From positions 1,922,001-1,986,000 of the forward strand of contig JACKHF010000001.1 in NCBI GenBank assembly GCA_020639155.1: 64,000 nucleotides of DNA, in the 5' to 3' direction. Every line of letters begins with the position of its first letter. Within the stretch, counting starts at the first letter, position 1. A program made the position numbers and the translations under genes. Below the pieces are notes generated by a model. It made no database searches. It was not told the DNA's origin and was given only the letters and a program-made list of their open reading frames with translations. Source of the stretch: Phycisphaeraceae bacterium. Its GTDB lineage: Bacteria; Planctomycetota; Phycisphaerae; Phycisphaerales; UBA1924. Below, piece by piece: positions 26,876 through 36,134 of the stretch.

Positions 26876-28326
26876 TGCATTGCGAGGAGTTCGTTCACCA
26901 GCATCGCGTGCGACCGACACCCGAGTCTGAAGCATCCGAGTTCGAACTTCTCGTTCGGTGAGTGCACGCGATCGTCATCGAGACCGAACCCCATGAAAAT
27001 CGTTTCGAGCCCGAGTGTCTGCTTGAGCAGGCCCGCGACCGGGATGGATCCACCGGACTTGATGAGCGCAGGCTCGGTGTTGCTTGCTGCTTTGAGCGCA
27101 CGCATTGTTGCAGCAAGCAGAGGTGAATCCGTTGCGACGGTTGCGGGCAAACCGCCCGAATGATCGATCTTCTCCCATCGGCACCCGGATGGCGTGCGCT
27201 GATCGAGCCATGCAAAGAATGCTTGTGTGATCTTCGCCGGGTCCTGATCGTCGACGAGTCGGAATGAGACCTTGGCGCTCGCGTGCGATGGGATCACGGT
27301 CTTGGCACCCTTGCCCGTGTACCCGCCAATGATGCCGTTGATCTCAGCGGTGGGACGTGCCCATTCGCGCTCGATCGCGCTGAAACCAGCTTCGCCGATA
27401 TCGCCCTGTGGTGGCATGCCGATGCCTTTCAGTGCAGCATCCTGATCGTGTCCAAGCTTTGCCCAGTTGTCACGCTCCTGCTGTGTGAGCGTGCGCACAC
27501 CGTTGTAGAAGTTGGGAATGGTGATGTGCCGGTTCTCATCGTGGAGCTGTGCAAGCACGCGCACAAGCTCGGTGATCGGGTTTGCGACGCGCCCGCCCCA
27601 GAGCCCGGAGTGGAGATCCTGATTCGGTCCATGCAGGACGACTTCTGTGTACGACAAACCGCGCACGCCGTAGGTGATTGCGGGCTTGCCGCGTCCGAGC
27701 ATGCCTGTGTCGGAAATCAGGCACACGTCTGTCTGCTTGAGCATCTCCGCATTCTCGCGCACAAATCGTTCGAGATTGACCGAGCCCGATTCCTCCTCGC
27801 CCTCCAGCAGCACGGTGATCTTCAAACCACCAGCGGTTTCACCCGAAACCTCTTTCCACGCGCGCATCGCTTCGAGGAATGTTGCGACCTGACCCTTGTC
27901 ATCGACCGCGCCGCGCGCGATGATGCGATCGTCCGGGCACTCGGTATCAGCCTTCTTTATGACGGGCTCGAATGGTGGCGACTCCCACAACTCGATCGGA
28001 TCGACCGGCTGCACGTCGTAGTGACCATAGAACAGAATGTGCGGGCCCTTCGCGTTTGCGTCATGCACTGCTGGCGTGGTTGCGAGGACGATCGGGTGTC
28101 CTGGTTTGTCGGTCGTGCCGGTGGGCATGAGCTTCGCGTCAAATCCGCTTGCGCGAAGATGGTCGGCAGCCCATTCCGCTGCGCGCTTGCAGGGCTCGCG
28201 ATACGCGGGGTCTGTACTGATTGAGTCGATCTTCAACCAGTCAATGAGGCGTGCCACAGAGGCCTGCTCGTTTGCTGCAAGCCAGTCGAGTACGCCTGTT
28301 GCATGGGATGTTGCGGATGCGGTCAT
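26872..28326 (-). CDS. M20-family dipeptidase / metallopeptidase
   Basis: 484 residues from ATG 28326, chosen for GGAG 5 nt upstream. The protein shows ILFYGHYDVQPVDP (first metal His and Asp), ARGAVDDKGQ (bridging Asp), LLEGEEESGS (catalytic Glu and ligand) and a C-terminal GGSIPVAG with HSPNEKF supplying the last His. These are the M20/ArgE/DapE/CNDP carboxypeptidase motifs, most like the cytosolic non-specific dipeptidase group. It is a cytoplasmic di-zinc enzyme that cleaves dipeptides. It is the first gene of a coupled operon with rnpA and yidD. Confidence 0.92.
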   Translation of the reverse strand: MTASATSHATGVLDWLAANEQASVARLIDWLKIDSISTDPAYREPCKRAAEWAADHLRASGFDAKLMPTGTTDKPGHPIVLATTPAVHDANAKGPHILFYGHYDVQPVDPIELWESPPFEPVIKKADTECPDDRIIARGAVDDKGQVATFLEAMRAWKEVSGETAGGLKITVLLEGEEESGSVNLERFVRENAEMLKQTDVCLISDTGMLGRGKPAITYGVRGLSYTEVVLHGPNQDLHSGLWGGRVANPITELVRVLAQLHDENRHITIPNFYNGVRTLTQQERDNWAKLGHDQDAALKGIGMPPQGDIGEAGFSAIEREWARPTAEINGIIGGYTGKGAKTVIPSHASAKVSFRLVDDQDPAKITQAFFAWLDQRTPSGCRWEKIDHSGGLPATVATDSPLLAATMRALKAASNTEPALIKSGGSIPVAGLLKQTLGLETIFMGFGLDDDRVHSPNEKFELGCFRLGCRSHAMLVNELLAMQ

Positions 28327-28368
28327 GGTGTCTCCAGTTGGTGTTTTCAAGGAAGCGTAGGTGGGCAC

Positions 28369-28408
28369 GAAAAAACAGGCCAAGCCGACGGAATCGGCCT
28401 AGCCTGTG
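28369..28408 (-). terminator. Rho-independent terminator of the PEP-CTERM-like gene
   Basis: ACAGGC (28375-28380) pairs with GCCTGT (28402-28407) and GCCGA with TCGGC inside, separated by a small internal mismatch. On the minus strand the hairpin runs into TTTTTT. It sits 20 nt past the stop of the gene at 28428 and 43 nt upstream of the dipeptidase start. Confidence 0.8.
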
Positions 28409-28427
28409 CAATAAGCAGAATCAGCGT

Positions 28428-29147
28428 TTATCGACGACGACGCCCGAGCGCTACCAGACCAAGGCTGGTCAGCGCGAGTGTGCCCGGTGTCGGAACTGCG
28501 AAGACGATATTGTCAACGAAGAGCGCTTCCGACGCTGCGTTTGAGTCGAGTTCAAAGTGAAGCGTTGCCATGGTGTAGCTCGACAGGTCGAGTGTGCCAG
28601 TTGTCCATGCGCCAACATGGTTTTTAATATCGTCGCCGGATGCTGCGAGGATGTCGAGTTCGACACCGCCATCGACCGTTGCCCAGATGCGCACGCGGTC
28701 GTCGGCCTCGTAGCCTGTGTCCTGCAGGTAGTAATCAATGCTGACGTTCCATGTGCCCGTGTAGTTCACCGTGTCAAGTGAGACTGTCATGAGGCCGTCT
28801 GCATCGGAGATCTCGTATCCGTTGAGGCCGTGCGTGTATGCGCCGACTGTGCCGGTGAAGTCTGTGACACCAACAAAGTCACCCTCGCTCAATCCGGTTG
28901 TTGACGAAGACTGTGCCGATGGTGTATAGAAAGCACTGAAGCCGAGTTCGCCACCAATACTGGTGTAGTTGACCAGTGGTTCGCCAACATTGTTGATCAG
29001 CGCGTGTGCGACAAGGGGATCGCCGGTGTCAACATACTGACCACCGAAGACAGCCGGCTCCTCAAAGCTGGTGTACGCAATCTGGCCGAACGCGGAACTC
29101 GCAGCAGCACCAGCGCATGCAATAACGACAAACACATTCTTTCTCAT
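28428..29147 (-). CDS. Exported protein with PEP-CTERM-like sorting tail
   Basis: 239 residues from ATG 29147, directly after a long GAGGAGGAGAGAG ribosome site. A signal peptide ends at AFGQ. The body (about 22-210) is beta-rich (IAYTSFEEPAVFGGQY, VSIDYYLQDTGYEADDRVRIW, LHFELDSNAASEALFVDNIVF), suggesting a jelly-roll or concanavalin-like anchor domain. The C-terminus VPTPGTLALTSLGLVAL followed by GRRRR is a PEP-CTERM-type signal: a short Pro motif, one helix and basic residues. Such proteins are sorted by exosortase to the envelope or exterior. It is monocistronic with its own terminator. The function of the body is unknown. Confidence 0.82.
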   Translation of the reverse strand: MRKNVFVVIACAGAAASSAFGQIAYTSFEEPAVFGGQYVDTGDPLVAHALINNVGEPLVNYTSIGGELGFSAFYTPSAQSSSTTGLSEGDFVGVTDFTGTVGAYTHGLNGYEISDADGLMTVSLDTVNYTGTWNVSIDYYLQDTGYEADDRVRIWATVDGGVELDILAASGDDIKNHVGAWTTGTLDLSSYTMATLHFELDSNAASEALFVDNIVFAVPTPGTLALTSLGLVALGRRRR

Positions 29148-29352
29148 CTCTCTCCTCCTCAGGCCCGGTAAGGCCAGAACTGAACAATCGACGCAATACC
29201 GAAAGCGCCGCATGCTGAAAAATCAGCGTTCGGAGCATAGAAGGGAATCAAACAGAGAGATACACAGAAAGCGCAAAGAACACACCGAAACCGCAGGAAC
29301 TGAACCATGATAAGCCACGCAGGAGAGCCTGCGGTGGAATAGCTGTTTGTTA

Positions 29353-29832
29353 TCATCGCCCTTCGTTGAATGCTTCGACAAGGAGCTCATCAGGAGGAGT
29401 GGGGTTATGCTCGCGCACTTCTTTGCCGCACACAGGACAAAGAGTGGGGCCTGCTTTTCCGGTAAACTTGTTCAGCAGCACATAGTCTGGCGTATTCTTT
29501 GCTTTGCCATCCGGAGTCCAGTAGCACTTCTCAGGCATGTAGAGTGTGTTGCGACCTGTCTTTGGGTTTTTCCAGGGAAACGGCTGATCCTTCGGTACAC
29601 GGAAGTTGTCAAAGATCTCTCCGGTTTCCGCATCCATGACAAGGCGCGTGCTTGTGACTGCAGCGCTTGATGGGTTCTGGTTACGAATCCACGGTAGTGC
29701 GATAACAACAATTACACCCACCAGCACAAAAAAAAGCACAATCTTCAGAACACCAGAGTTTGACTTCCTGCCCGTTTTCTCAGGCTGTTTCTGATCGTCA
29801 ATTTCCTCAATGAGATCATCCCATGGTGACAC
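29353..29832 (-). CDS. Small single-helix membrane protein with CxxC near C-terminus
   Basis: 159 residues, not a family I can name. An acidic N-terminus (DDLIEEIDDQ) and a basic patch precede one transmembrane helix (about 29-48). An outward domain follows with RLVMDAETGEIFDNF and a CxxC pair in TLCPVCGKEV near residue 135, possibly a redox or half zinc-binding site. A lone Cys lies near 107 (EKCYWT). It lies between the PEP-CTERM-like gene and a pseudopilin gene on the same strand, 42 nt after the latter, so it may be cotranscribed with it. Confidence 0.65.
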   Translation of the reverse strand: MSPWDDLIEEIDDQKQPEKTGRKSNSGVLKIVLFFVLVGVIVVIALPWIRNQNPSSAAVTSTRLVMDAETGEIFDNFRVPKDQPFPWKNPKTGRNTLYMPEKCYWTPDGKAKNTPDYVLLNKFTGKAGPTLCPVCGKEVREHNPTPPDELLVEAFNEGR

Positions 29833-29874
29833 AGCACTGACTCCTCATAATAATGCGCAATCCATCAATGGGAT

Positions 29875-30936
29875 TCAGGGGACAACATAGGGCTTTGCAG
29901 TGGAGATATTTCCAAGTTTGTGCTCAAACTGCTTGATCGCATCGTTCCAGAAGTTTGTCTTGCGGGTAAGCAATGTGCCACGCGGGAACCAGTAGTCTGG
30001 GTCGAGTGCGTCTCGATCGGTGTGCATTTTGACATGGCCGTCGAAGAACGCGAGATACCCGTATGCATCGCCAGCGCCTTTCTTGTCGAGGGGGCCTGCC
30101 TTTGAGTTGTGTCTGAATGCCCAGCGTCTGGCATCAAACTTCACAGAAGTTGAGCCTGACACAAAGATGGCACGACCATCTTCGCCTGGTGCTGCAAACC
30201 TGTCCATCTCCTTGCTCTGACGATACCAGAACCCGACACCACCAAATGCGCCTCCGTAAGCAGCGTTGATGTCTTCGTCGAAATCGGGAGCGGTGCCCCT
30301 GTCGGCGTACCGATGGCTCTCGAACAGCGCCACTTTGTTGGAGCCAACACCAACCTTATGAAGCTGTGGTGTGTATCCGCGCCTTCTTTCAGTATGAACG
30401 CCTGTGCCACCCTGATTTGTAGGATCCTCCGTTGAGGTGAACTGTGTGGACATGCCGTAGGAGATCATTCTGCCAGCAGCCCAGAGCGTGGAGTTCCCGT
30501 TATAGACGGTTGCAGTGACCTCATTTGTCGGATCATGGAACGCGTCTGCTTCCTGATACCACTTGAATCGTGCAGCCCGATCCTGCTCCGTTGTTTGCTT
30601 GGTCGGTTCTCGAAGACCAATGTACTCTGCAATCGGCCCAAACCAGTCATACGTCTGGATTGAGGTGCCATTGAATGTGCCCTTGAGTGCATCGGCTCCC
30701 GATGTTGTAGGGCTGCCAGGCAGGTAGCCTTTGTTTGTGTCGGTGTACATCAGAATACCGGTCACAATCTGACGCATATTGCTGGAAGATTTCATTGCGC
30801 GAGCAGCTTCACGGGCGTTGCCCAGTGCTGGCAGCAGGATCGAAATCAGCAATGCAATAATGGCTATCACAACGAGCAACTCGATCAACGTGAACGCTGG
30901 TCGGAGTGTGCGGGTGTGCTGGCGTGACATGCTCAA
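29875..30936 (-). CDS. Pseudopilin-like protein with prepilin methylation motif
   Basis: 353 residues. A 14-residue leader ending in LRPA precedes FTLIELLVVIAIIALLISILLPAL, so cleavage is expected after Ala14 with Glu19 at +5. The soluble domain has ARAMKSSSNMRQI (typical of the family just after the helix) and ends with YLAFFDGHVKMH preceded by FRHNSKAG, the H...DGHV tail of planctomycete pseudopilins. It is exported by type II secretion or type IV pilus-like machinery and its function is unknown. The single-TM CxxC protein gene lies downstream. Confidence 0.85.
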   Translation of the reverse strand: MSMSRQHTRTLRPAFTLIELLVVIAIIALLISILLPALGNAREAARAMKSSSNMRQIVTGILMYTDTNKGYLPGSPTTSGADALKGTFNGTSIQTYDWFGPIAEYIGLREPTKQTTEQDRAARFKWYQEADAFHDPTNEVTATVYNGNSTLWAAGRMISYGMSTQFTSTEDPTNQGGTGVHTERRRGYTPQLHKVGVGSNKVALFESHRYADRGTAPDFDEDINAAYGGAFGGVGFWYRQSKEMDRFAAPGEDGRAIFVSGSTSVKFDARRWAFRHNSKAGPLDKKGAGDAYGYLAFFDGHVKMHTDRDALDPDYWFPRGTLLTRKTNFWNDAIKQFEHKLGNISTAKPYVVP

Positions 30937-31153
30937 TACCCCCGAAAATGCAACCGATTGTATTCAGCTCCGCGAACATTGTTCGGACTTTGAACGGGTT
31001 GCAGTGAAAACTCACGAGAACATGGAAAAGAATATGCGCGGATGTTACAAAGTCTTCCGAGAAACAACTGTCTCTTTAGAAACCGGGGAGATTTGCGGTT
31101 GATCTTTGCGCTTGCTTTATAACTTTGTGGATAAGTCCAGAAGCAGTACTGAC

Positions 31154-32203
31154 TCATTGATCATTCGGAACAAGATCGATTGCGACAGGATAGTGGTCTG
31201 AGGCCCAGCCCTGAGGGGCAGGGGTGGTTCGCCAGTCGGACCCTTTGGGACGGGCAGGCGTGCCCAGTACAAAGATCGAGTTTGGCACGTACTCGTTCGC
31301 AAGCGCGGGATTGATCAGGATGAAGTCGATGCGCCGGTTGGATTCGTGCGTCTGGATCTCAGGATCGTGCGGGACGCGCCCGGCAAACGGATCCATCAGC
31401 CCAGCAGCGATGTAAGTTGCAACGGACATGTCAACAGCCCGTGCGTTGAAGTCACCCAGTACAGCAATATTCGCGTTCTTGTTCCGCTTCTGAACTGTAT
31501 CGATAAGCTGGACAACCTTCTTTGATTCGGCTTCACGCCAGTAGTTGTTGTACGTGCCGGATTTGTGGTGCATCACAAACAGCGTAAGTGTGTAGTCGGA
31601 CTCTCCATCCTTGTCGCGATCAATGGAGACATCTGCACGCATCGGTGAACGTTTGAACGTGATCGGTTGACCTGCGTACCAGTTCACGTCGTTCCCATAT
31701 TTCTCAGGATGAATACCACCGAGTGGGAGATTCGGCCAGACCTCGGCATGTGTGATCGGGAACCGTGACAGCACCGCGTTCTCGATTCCGCGATCGTCCC
31801 CAGTGTCGATCGACATCACATAGTCATATCCCATGTCCTTCAGATACTCCTCACGGAACTCAATAAGAGCGCTACGGTTCTCAATCTCTTCTACCGCAAG
31901 GATGTCCGCGTCGAGTCTGTGGATTGTGTCCGCGAGTGCCTGCTTCTGATTTGCTGGCGTCGTGTCGTCAATGTCCTCATTGCGTTCGGTCATTGATGGA
32001 TCGTCACGGTCGTCAAAGAGGTTGAACAGGTTGTATGTGGCAAGTCGGATCGTTCCCTCTGCCTTTGGCTTCGGATTGGCAAGCCCGTAAACTCTCGCGT
32101 CCTTCGTTTGTGTTGGGGCTGCCGAGGTCGCATCCTGAGCGAGAACACCGCCACCACAAAGAATGATTGCTGCAATACCACAAATCGTGTGTCTCTGCGC
32201 CAT
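31154..32203 (-). CDS. Secreted endonuclease/exonuclease/phosphatase-family protein
   Basis: 349 residues from ATG 32203, preceded by GGAGG at 6 nt. A signal peptide ends at VLAQ. The EEP fold is shown by RLATYNLFNLFDD (metal-site Asn), ILAVEEIENRSAL (metal Glu), LTLFVMHHKSG, VLGDFNARAVD (catalytic Asp-Asn) and a terminal WASDHYPVAIDL (general-base Asp-His). The family includes DNases, sphingomyelinases and phosphodiesterases. Its secretion suggests nutrient phosphate or DNA scavenging. The exact substrate is unknown. It is divergent from ispH. Confidence 0.88.
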   Translation of the reverse strand: MAQRHTICGIAAIILCGGGVLAQDATSAAPTQTKDARVYGLANPKPKAEGTIRLATYNLFNLFDDRDDPSMTERNEDIDDTTPANQKQALADTIHRLDADILAVEEIENRSALIEFREEYLKDMGYDYVMSIDTGDDRGIENAVLSRFPITHAEVWPNLPLGGIHPEKYGNDVNWYAGQPITFKRSPMRADVSIDRDKDGESDYTLTLFVMHHKSGTYNNYWREAESKKVVQLIDTVQKRNKNANIAVLGDFNARAVDMSVATYIAAGLMDPFAGRVPHDPEIQTHESNRRIDFILINPALANEYVPNSIFVLGTPARPKGSDWRTTPAPQGWASDHYPVAIDLVPNDQ

Positions 32204-32309
32204 GGCTTGCCTCCAGTCGAACGAGGGGAAGGTCCTGAGCGTAGTTCCCCTTTGGACTGGTCCATTGAAGGCGCGACAGACTGCCAAGTGCAGCTAGGAT
32301 TCACCGAAC

Positions 32310-33359
32310 ATGCGGATTCTTTTACCAAATCCTCGCGGATTCTGTGCTGGCGTGCAGATGGCGGTCGACGTTGTTGACCAAGTCCTCGACCTGTTCGAGG
32401 GTGAGACTGTTTACGTCTACCACGAGATCGTCCACAACAGGCACGTCGTCGGTCGGTTCAGCGATCGAGGCGTGGTGTTCGTTGAGGACATCGCGGATGT
32501 GCCCCAAGGCGCGATCGCGGTCTTCAGTGCGCACGGCGTCAGCCCTGCGATCAGAGAACAAGCGAGTGCACGACAGCTTCGCGTCATCGACGCAACCTGC
32601 CCACTTGTGACGAAAGTCCACTCAGAAGCAATCCGGTATGCGCGGCAAGGGTACCAGATTTTGCTGGTAGGGCATCGCAACCATCAGGAAGTCATCGGCA
32701 CATTCGGCGAAGCGCCGCACGCGACGCAGGTGGTTGAGTCGCCGGACGACATTCCGAATCTGACAGTTATCGATCCCGACAAACTCGTGTATCTCACGCA
32801 GACCACACTCTCGACAGACGATGCGGACATCATCATCAACGCGCTGAAACAGGCATTTCCGAATATCAAGGGACCACCTGGATCGGACATCTGCTACGCG
32901 ACGACAAATCGTCAGCACGCCGTGCGCCAGCTCGCGCCGCAGTGCGATCTTGTATTGGTGGTGGGATCAAAGAACTCATCCAACTCCGTTCGTCTGACTG
33001 AGATTGCGCGCAACGTCGGGACACCTGCGCATCTGCTTGATGATGCTGATCATCTCGATCTGTCGTGGTTTGCATCAGGAGATGAGACGGTGCTGCTCAC
33101 AGCTGGTGCGTCAGCGCCGGAGGATCTTGTTGCGGGCATCTGCAGGAAACTGCTCGACACATATGGTGGCACAATCGAGCAGGCGGATGTCTACGACGAG
33201 GACATGGAGTTTGCGCTCCCAGCAGCATTGCGCAGGGAGATGAAGTCCCGCGGCGTTGACGGCGATTCAGCCCGCATTCGCGTGGGCAGGCACGAGATTA
33301 CCGCTGCGCAGTATGGCGCGGTCGCGCTGACGGTCTCGGCAAAGCCGGCCGGAACCTGA
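32310..33359 (+). CDS. ispH: 4-hydroxy-3-methylbut-2-enyl diphosphate reductase
   Basis: 349 residues. The three cluster Cys are present: Cys12 in NPRGFCAGV, Cys97 in DATCPLV and Cys195 in SDICYATTNRQ. Also visible are YHEIVHN, GTFGEAPH with the proton-relay Glu, TQTTLS, GSKNSSNS and LLTAGASAPE. It carries out the last step of the MEP isoprenoid pathway, a 4Fe-4S reductive dehydroxylation giving IPP and DMAPP in the cytoplasm. It is monocistronic here. Confidence 0.96.
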   Translation: MRILLPNPRGFCAGVQMAVDVVDQVLDLFEGETVYVYHEIVHNRHVVGRFSDRGVVFVEDIADVPQGAIAVFSAHGVSPAIREQASARQLRVIDATCPLVTKVHSEAIRYARQGYQILLVGHRNHQEVIGTFGEAPHATQVVESPDDIPNLTVIDPDKLVYLTQTTLSTDDADIIINALKQAFPNIKGPPGSDICYATTNRQHAVRQLAPQCDLVLVVGSKNSSNSVRLTEIARNVGTPAHLLDDADHLDLSWFASGDETVLLTAGASAPEDLVAGICRKLLDTYGGTIEQADVYDEDMEFALPAALRREMKSRGVDGDSARIRVGRHEITAAQYGAVALTVSAKPAGT

Positions 33360-33425
33360 GAGATATCCGGATGTCAAACCGTCTATCTTCAAGCGTTCTG
33401 CTGGGAACTTGATGTGTGAACGAGG

Positions 33426-34565
33426 TTACTTTGAAGTTTCGGGCTGAGCAACTGGTGTGGTGTGCTCCTTGTTGTCTAGTTGCATGCGAAGATCAGAGAT
33501 ATCGAAGATGGCAAAGTGGGTTTGCAGCACATCTCCGTTAAGTCCCTGGCCCTGTACTGTAATGGCTCGGTCGCCATCGGAGGAGATGTCAAACTCGCGG
33601 ACCAGATGATTTTCCGGCCCCAGAATACTGCCCCAGTGTTTTTCACGCATGTCGTACACTGCGACAAACTCCACCATCCAGTTGTGTACAAAGACGAGGT
33701 CATGTTTTTCAGATACACGAATCCCAACTGAGGCAATATCGCCTCTGACTTCGTGTGGGCCTTGTCGTTCCATGCTGTCGAGGGGCCACATCTCAATCTC
33801 GCTCCAGTGGTTGTCCTCGATTCGAACCGAGATCATGCGGTTACTTCCCCAGTCGGTATGAACGACTGGACCTACCAGTTCCTGTTGTTCGTCGACAGTT
33901 CCGTCATTCGCTTGAAGTACTGTCAGTCTTTCGGTGCCCGCATCAGGGTCATAGATAACGATACCGATATTGTCCTTGTCAGCCATTATGGCAGCAGTGA
34001 ACTCGTTTGCATTGCGCAGGGGGATCTCAAATTTTTCCTGAATGGAGTTTGTCTCGATGTTCCAGCGTTGAAGTGTGGAGCCAAGTGCAACATATACGGA
34101 TTTCGATGCTGGCTGGAATGCAAAGTACCTGAAAACACCGGGAGTTGTTGGATCTCCGATTGTTGATACTTGCTCGCCTGAGTGTGGGTCAAAGAAATGT
34201 ATACTTGCTGCATCGTCTTGAACGAACATGATGGTGTTCGGGGCGGATCGAATTTCGGGAAATCCTTGAACGAAGCCCTCCGTTGTAAAACTCAGTACAT
34301 CTTCGACACGACTGTCCTCAAACCAGATTCGAGACACAATCGTTTTGCCTGATCCATCGTGGCGAGCAACAAAGGCGGACTTTGAGTCATCTGCGAGTGC
34401 GACACCGCGGATCATGCCCACACCCTCGGGAATCTCTACAAGCCGAATTGGATCGAGCATGATGAGCTTTGGCTCGCTCTGCTTGGGAGGGTCTCCCTGT
34501 GAAAATGCCGCATGTGAGAGACAGAGGACAGCAATGGCAAGGTAGTGCAACGGTTTCATCCGCAA
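33426..34565 (-). CDS. Exported beta-propeller-like protein of unknown function
   Basis: 379 residues with a signal peptide ending near AAFSQ. Met3 is an alternative start. The rest is a series of strands typical of a YncE/WD40-like propeller (GVALADDSKSAFVARHDG, IHFFDPHSGEQVSTIGD, RYFAFQPASKSVYVALGSTLQRWN, KHDLVFVHNWMVEFVAVYD). No catalytic residues are evident. It lies 15 nt after the membrane protein gene at 34581 and may end a four-gene transcript that starts at 37889. Confidence 0.6.
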   Translation of the reverse strand: MRMKPLHYLAIAVLCLSHAAFSQGDPPKQSEPKLIMLDPIRLVEIPEGVGMIRGVALADDSKSAFVARHDGSGKTIVSRIWFEDSRVEDVLSFTTEGFVQGFPEIRSAPNTIMFVQDDAASIHFFDPHSGEQVSTIGDPTTPGVFRYFAFQPASKSVYVALGSTLQRWNIETNSIQEKFEIPLRNANEFTAAIMADKDNIGIVIYDPDAGTERLTVLQANDGTVDEQQELVGPVVHTDWGSNRMISVRIEDNHWSEIEMWPLDSMERQGPHEVRGDIASVGIRVSEKHDLVFVHNWMVEFVAVYDMREKHWGSILGPENHLVREFDISSDGDRAITVQGQGLNGDVLQTHFAIFDISDLRMQLDNKEHTTPVAQPETSK

Positions 34566-34580
34566 TGCTAGGAGAGCAGG

Positions 34581-35249
34581 TTACAGAGCCCGACTCTCTT
34601 CCCGTCTCTGCATCGGCAGGAGTCCGATCAGAAGCATGACACCGCCAGCAAGGATCAGCCACGGGCGGATGTGGTCGTTCGTTGTCCAGCGTTCAAGTAA
34701 TGAGTTCTTGATCTGTCTCGGCTCGATAGTGATGAGGCCCGGCTCAAGGTCGCGGAACACCGACGCAGGCAGGAACAGCGTGTTGCTCGTTGGGAGCAGC
34801 GGCGACTCACCTGCGGGGATGCGGTTGAGCTGCTCTGCTGCGAGTGAACGGACCAGTCCCGGTTCGCCCCGCTCGATCGCATCAAGGTAGGCGGTGTGAA
34901 GTTCGATGCGATCCAGCCGGTTCTGCTCGTAGGCGCTGGCGCGGTCGCGCTCCCACATCGCCTCGTCGAGTCGATCAAACGCTGGGATGAGCACGGTCGC
35001 GCCGAGCAGTCCGATGGCAGCAATGACGAACGGCCAGCCCGGGTCGAGCAGCGACCAGCCGAGCCGATCCGTTGCGCGGAGTGTCCACGTGCTACATCGC
35101 CGTGTGTGTGATGTTGTCCATGTGAAGGCAGCTTTGGCGCGCAGCCAGACCGACCTCGCAAGTGAGGGCTGGACAGTGTCTGGAATGGGGTTTGGCTGAT
35201 CGGTCACGCAGAGAAGGGTATCGGCAGATTGATCGTACGCATTACACAT
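34581..35249 (-). CDS. Two-helix membrane protein of unknown function
   Basis: 222 residues if started at ATG 35249. The frame is open to 35360, but that would overlap the dockerin gene upstream. Two transmembrane helices (about 76-98 and 193-212) flank an extracytoplasmic domain containing DEAMWERDRASAYEQNRL, a PTSNTLFLPASVF segment and a basic C-terminus. The topology is like small tail-anchored sensor or assembly proteins, but I do not recognise the family. It is between a dockerin protein gene and a propeller gene on the same strand. Confidence 0.5.
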   Translation of the reverse strand: MCNAYDQSADTLLCVTDQPNPIPDTVQPSLARSVWLRAKAAFTWTTSHTRRCSTWTLRATDRLGWSLLDPGWPFVIAAIGLLGATVLIPAFDRLDEAMWERDRASAYEQNRLDRIELHTAYLDAIERGEPGLVRSLAAEQLNRIPAGESPLLPTSNTLFLPASVFRDLEPGLITIEPRQIKNSLLERWTTNDHIRPWLILAGGVMLLIGLLPMQRREESRAL

Positions 35250-35313
35250 ACGGCTGTGGACAGCAAAGCACCTGCTTTGCACTGTGTCTTTAGTACATGA
35301 GTAGCCCCTCGTC

Positions 35314-36102
35314 TTATGGACACCCGGAAGCATACTCATTGCCGTAACAGACAAAGTCAAAGATGTTCAGAACAGCATTCTGGTCGCAGTCAACGATGAT
35401 CATTGACCCTGCATAAAAGTTGGCAAAGTTGACGTAATCAAAGATATTCAGGGTGCCATTTGCGTCCATGTCAGCATAGCAGTCAATCGGGAACAGGTGT
35501 ATACCTGTAATAGCACCCTGTTGTGTCGGAGAGGTTGCAATCCAGTCAATCTCGAGCCAATCTTCAGTGACTTTGATGTAATGTCGAAAATAGTTCACCC
35601 CGTATTGGAGTCCGCTTGGAGTAGTGGAACTCCACCCGCCAGTGAGGGTCATGGTAACTTCCAGATTGCTCGAGCGATCGATGAACGTTGTTGGGGAGAG
35701 AAAGCTCGCCGTGCTGTAAACGTGTATCTCATACCACTGGGGTTGAAGCCCTTCGAGTCGTATCCGTTGCGGTTCAGTGGCTGCGCCAAACCCATCGTCG
35801 AACAATGCAAGGGGATCACCAGTGACGATTGGTGCTATCGAATATACAGCGGTGGGCGGTGTCACACTCAAGGGGAGTGAGAGCAGCACTCCCGAGGGTG
35901 TTCCGTCGAGTCCCATCAACTCGACAGGAGGGTCGTTTGCTGAGAAAGCGTCCAGGCTGTTCCAAAGGCCAGTCAGATTCGTGGTGGGCACATAAGACTG
36001 TGATGGGGTTCCCCAATGGGTGCCAAAGTCGATGTTCAGACCTTGCCCGAAGGCCGATGCGGAAAGAACAGCAGAAGCGAGTATGCACAGTTGATAACGC
36101 AT
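35314..36102 (-). CDS. Secreted protein with C-terminal dockerin repeats
   Basis: 262 residues from ATG 36102 with GGGAG upstream. The frame extends 50 codons more into the next gene's dockerin coding end, which is coincidental. A signal peptide ends at AFGQ. The body (about 21-200) has NIDFGTHWGTP and LEGLQPQWYEIHVYS, the pattern of a galactose-binding-like or malectin-like carbohydrate domain, but weakly. Two dockerin repeats (NIFDYVNFAN, NIFDFVCYGN) and an SGCP end follow. The spacing to the neighbouring dockerin gene is 32 nt. Confidence 0.75.
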   Translation of the reverse strand: MRYQLCILASAVLSASAFGQGLNIDFGTHWGTPSQSYVPTTNLTGLWNSLDAFSANDPPVELMGLDGTPSGVLLSLPLSVTPPTAVYSIAPIVTGDPLALFDDGFGAATEPQRIRLEGLQPQWYEIHVYSTASFLSPTTFIDRSSNLEVTMTLTGGWSSTTPSGLQYGVNYFRHYIKVTEDWLEIDWIATSPTQQGAITGIHLFPIDCYADMDANGTLNIFDYVNFANFYAGSMIIVDCDQNAVLNIFDFVCYGNEYASGCP

Positions 36103-36134
36103 GGGTGACTCCCGTTCCCTGATCGCAATGAACA

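Noticed and set aside
31126..31134. Perfect DnaA box TGTGGATAA in the spacer before the endonuclease/exonuclease/phosphatase gene's downstream side
   Set aside because: Only one box, no AT-rich unwinding element cluster and no dnaA, dnaN or gidA nearby, so it is not an origin.
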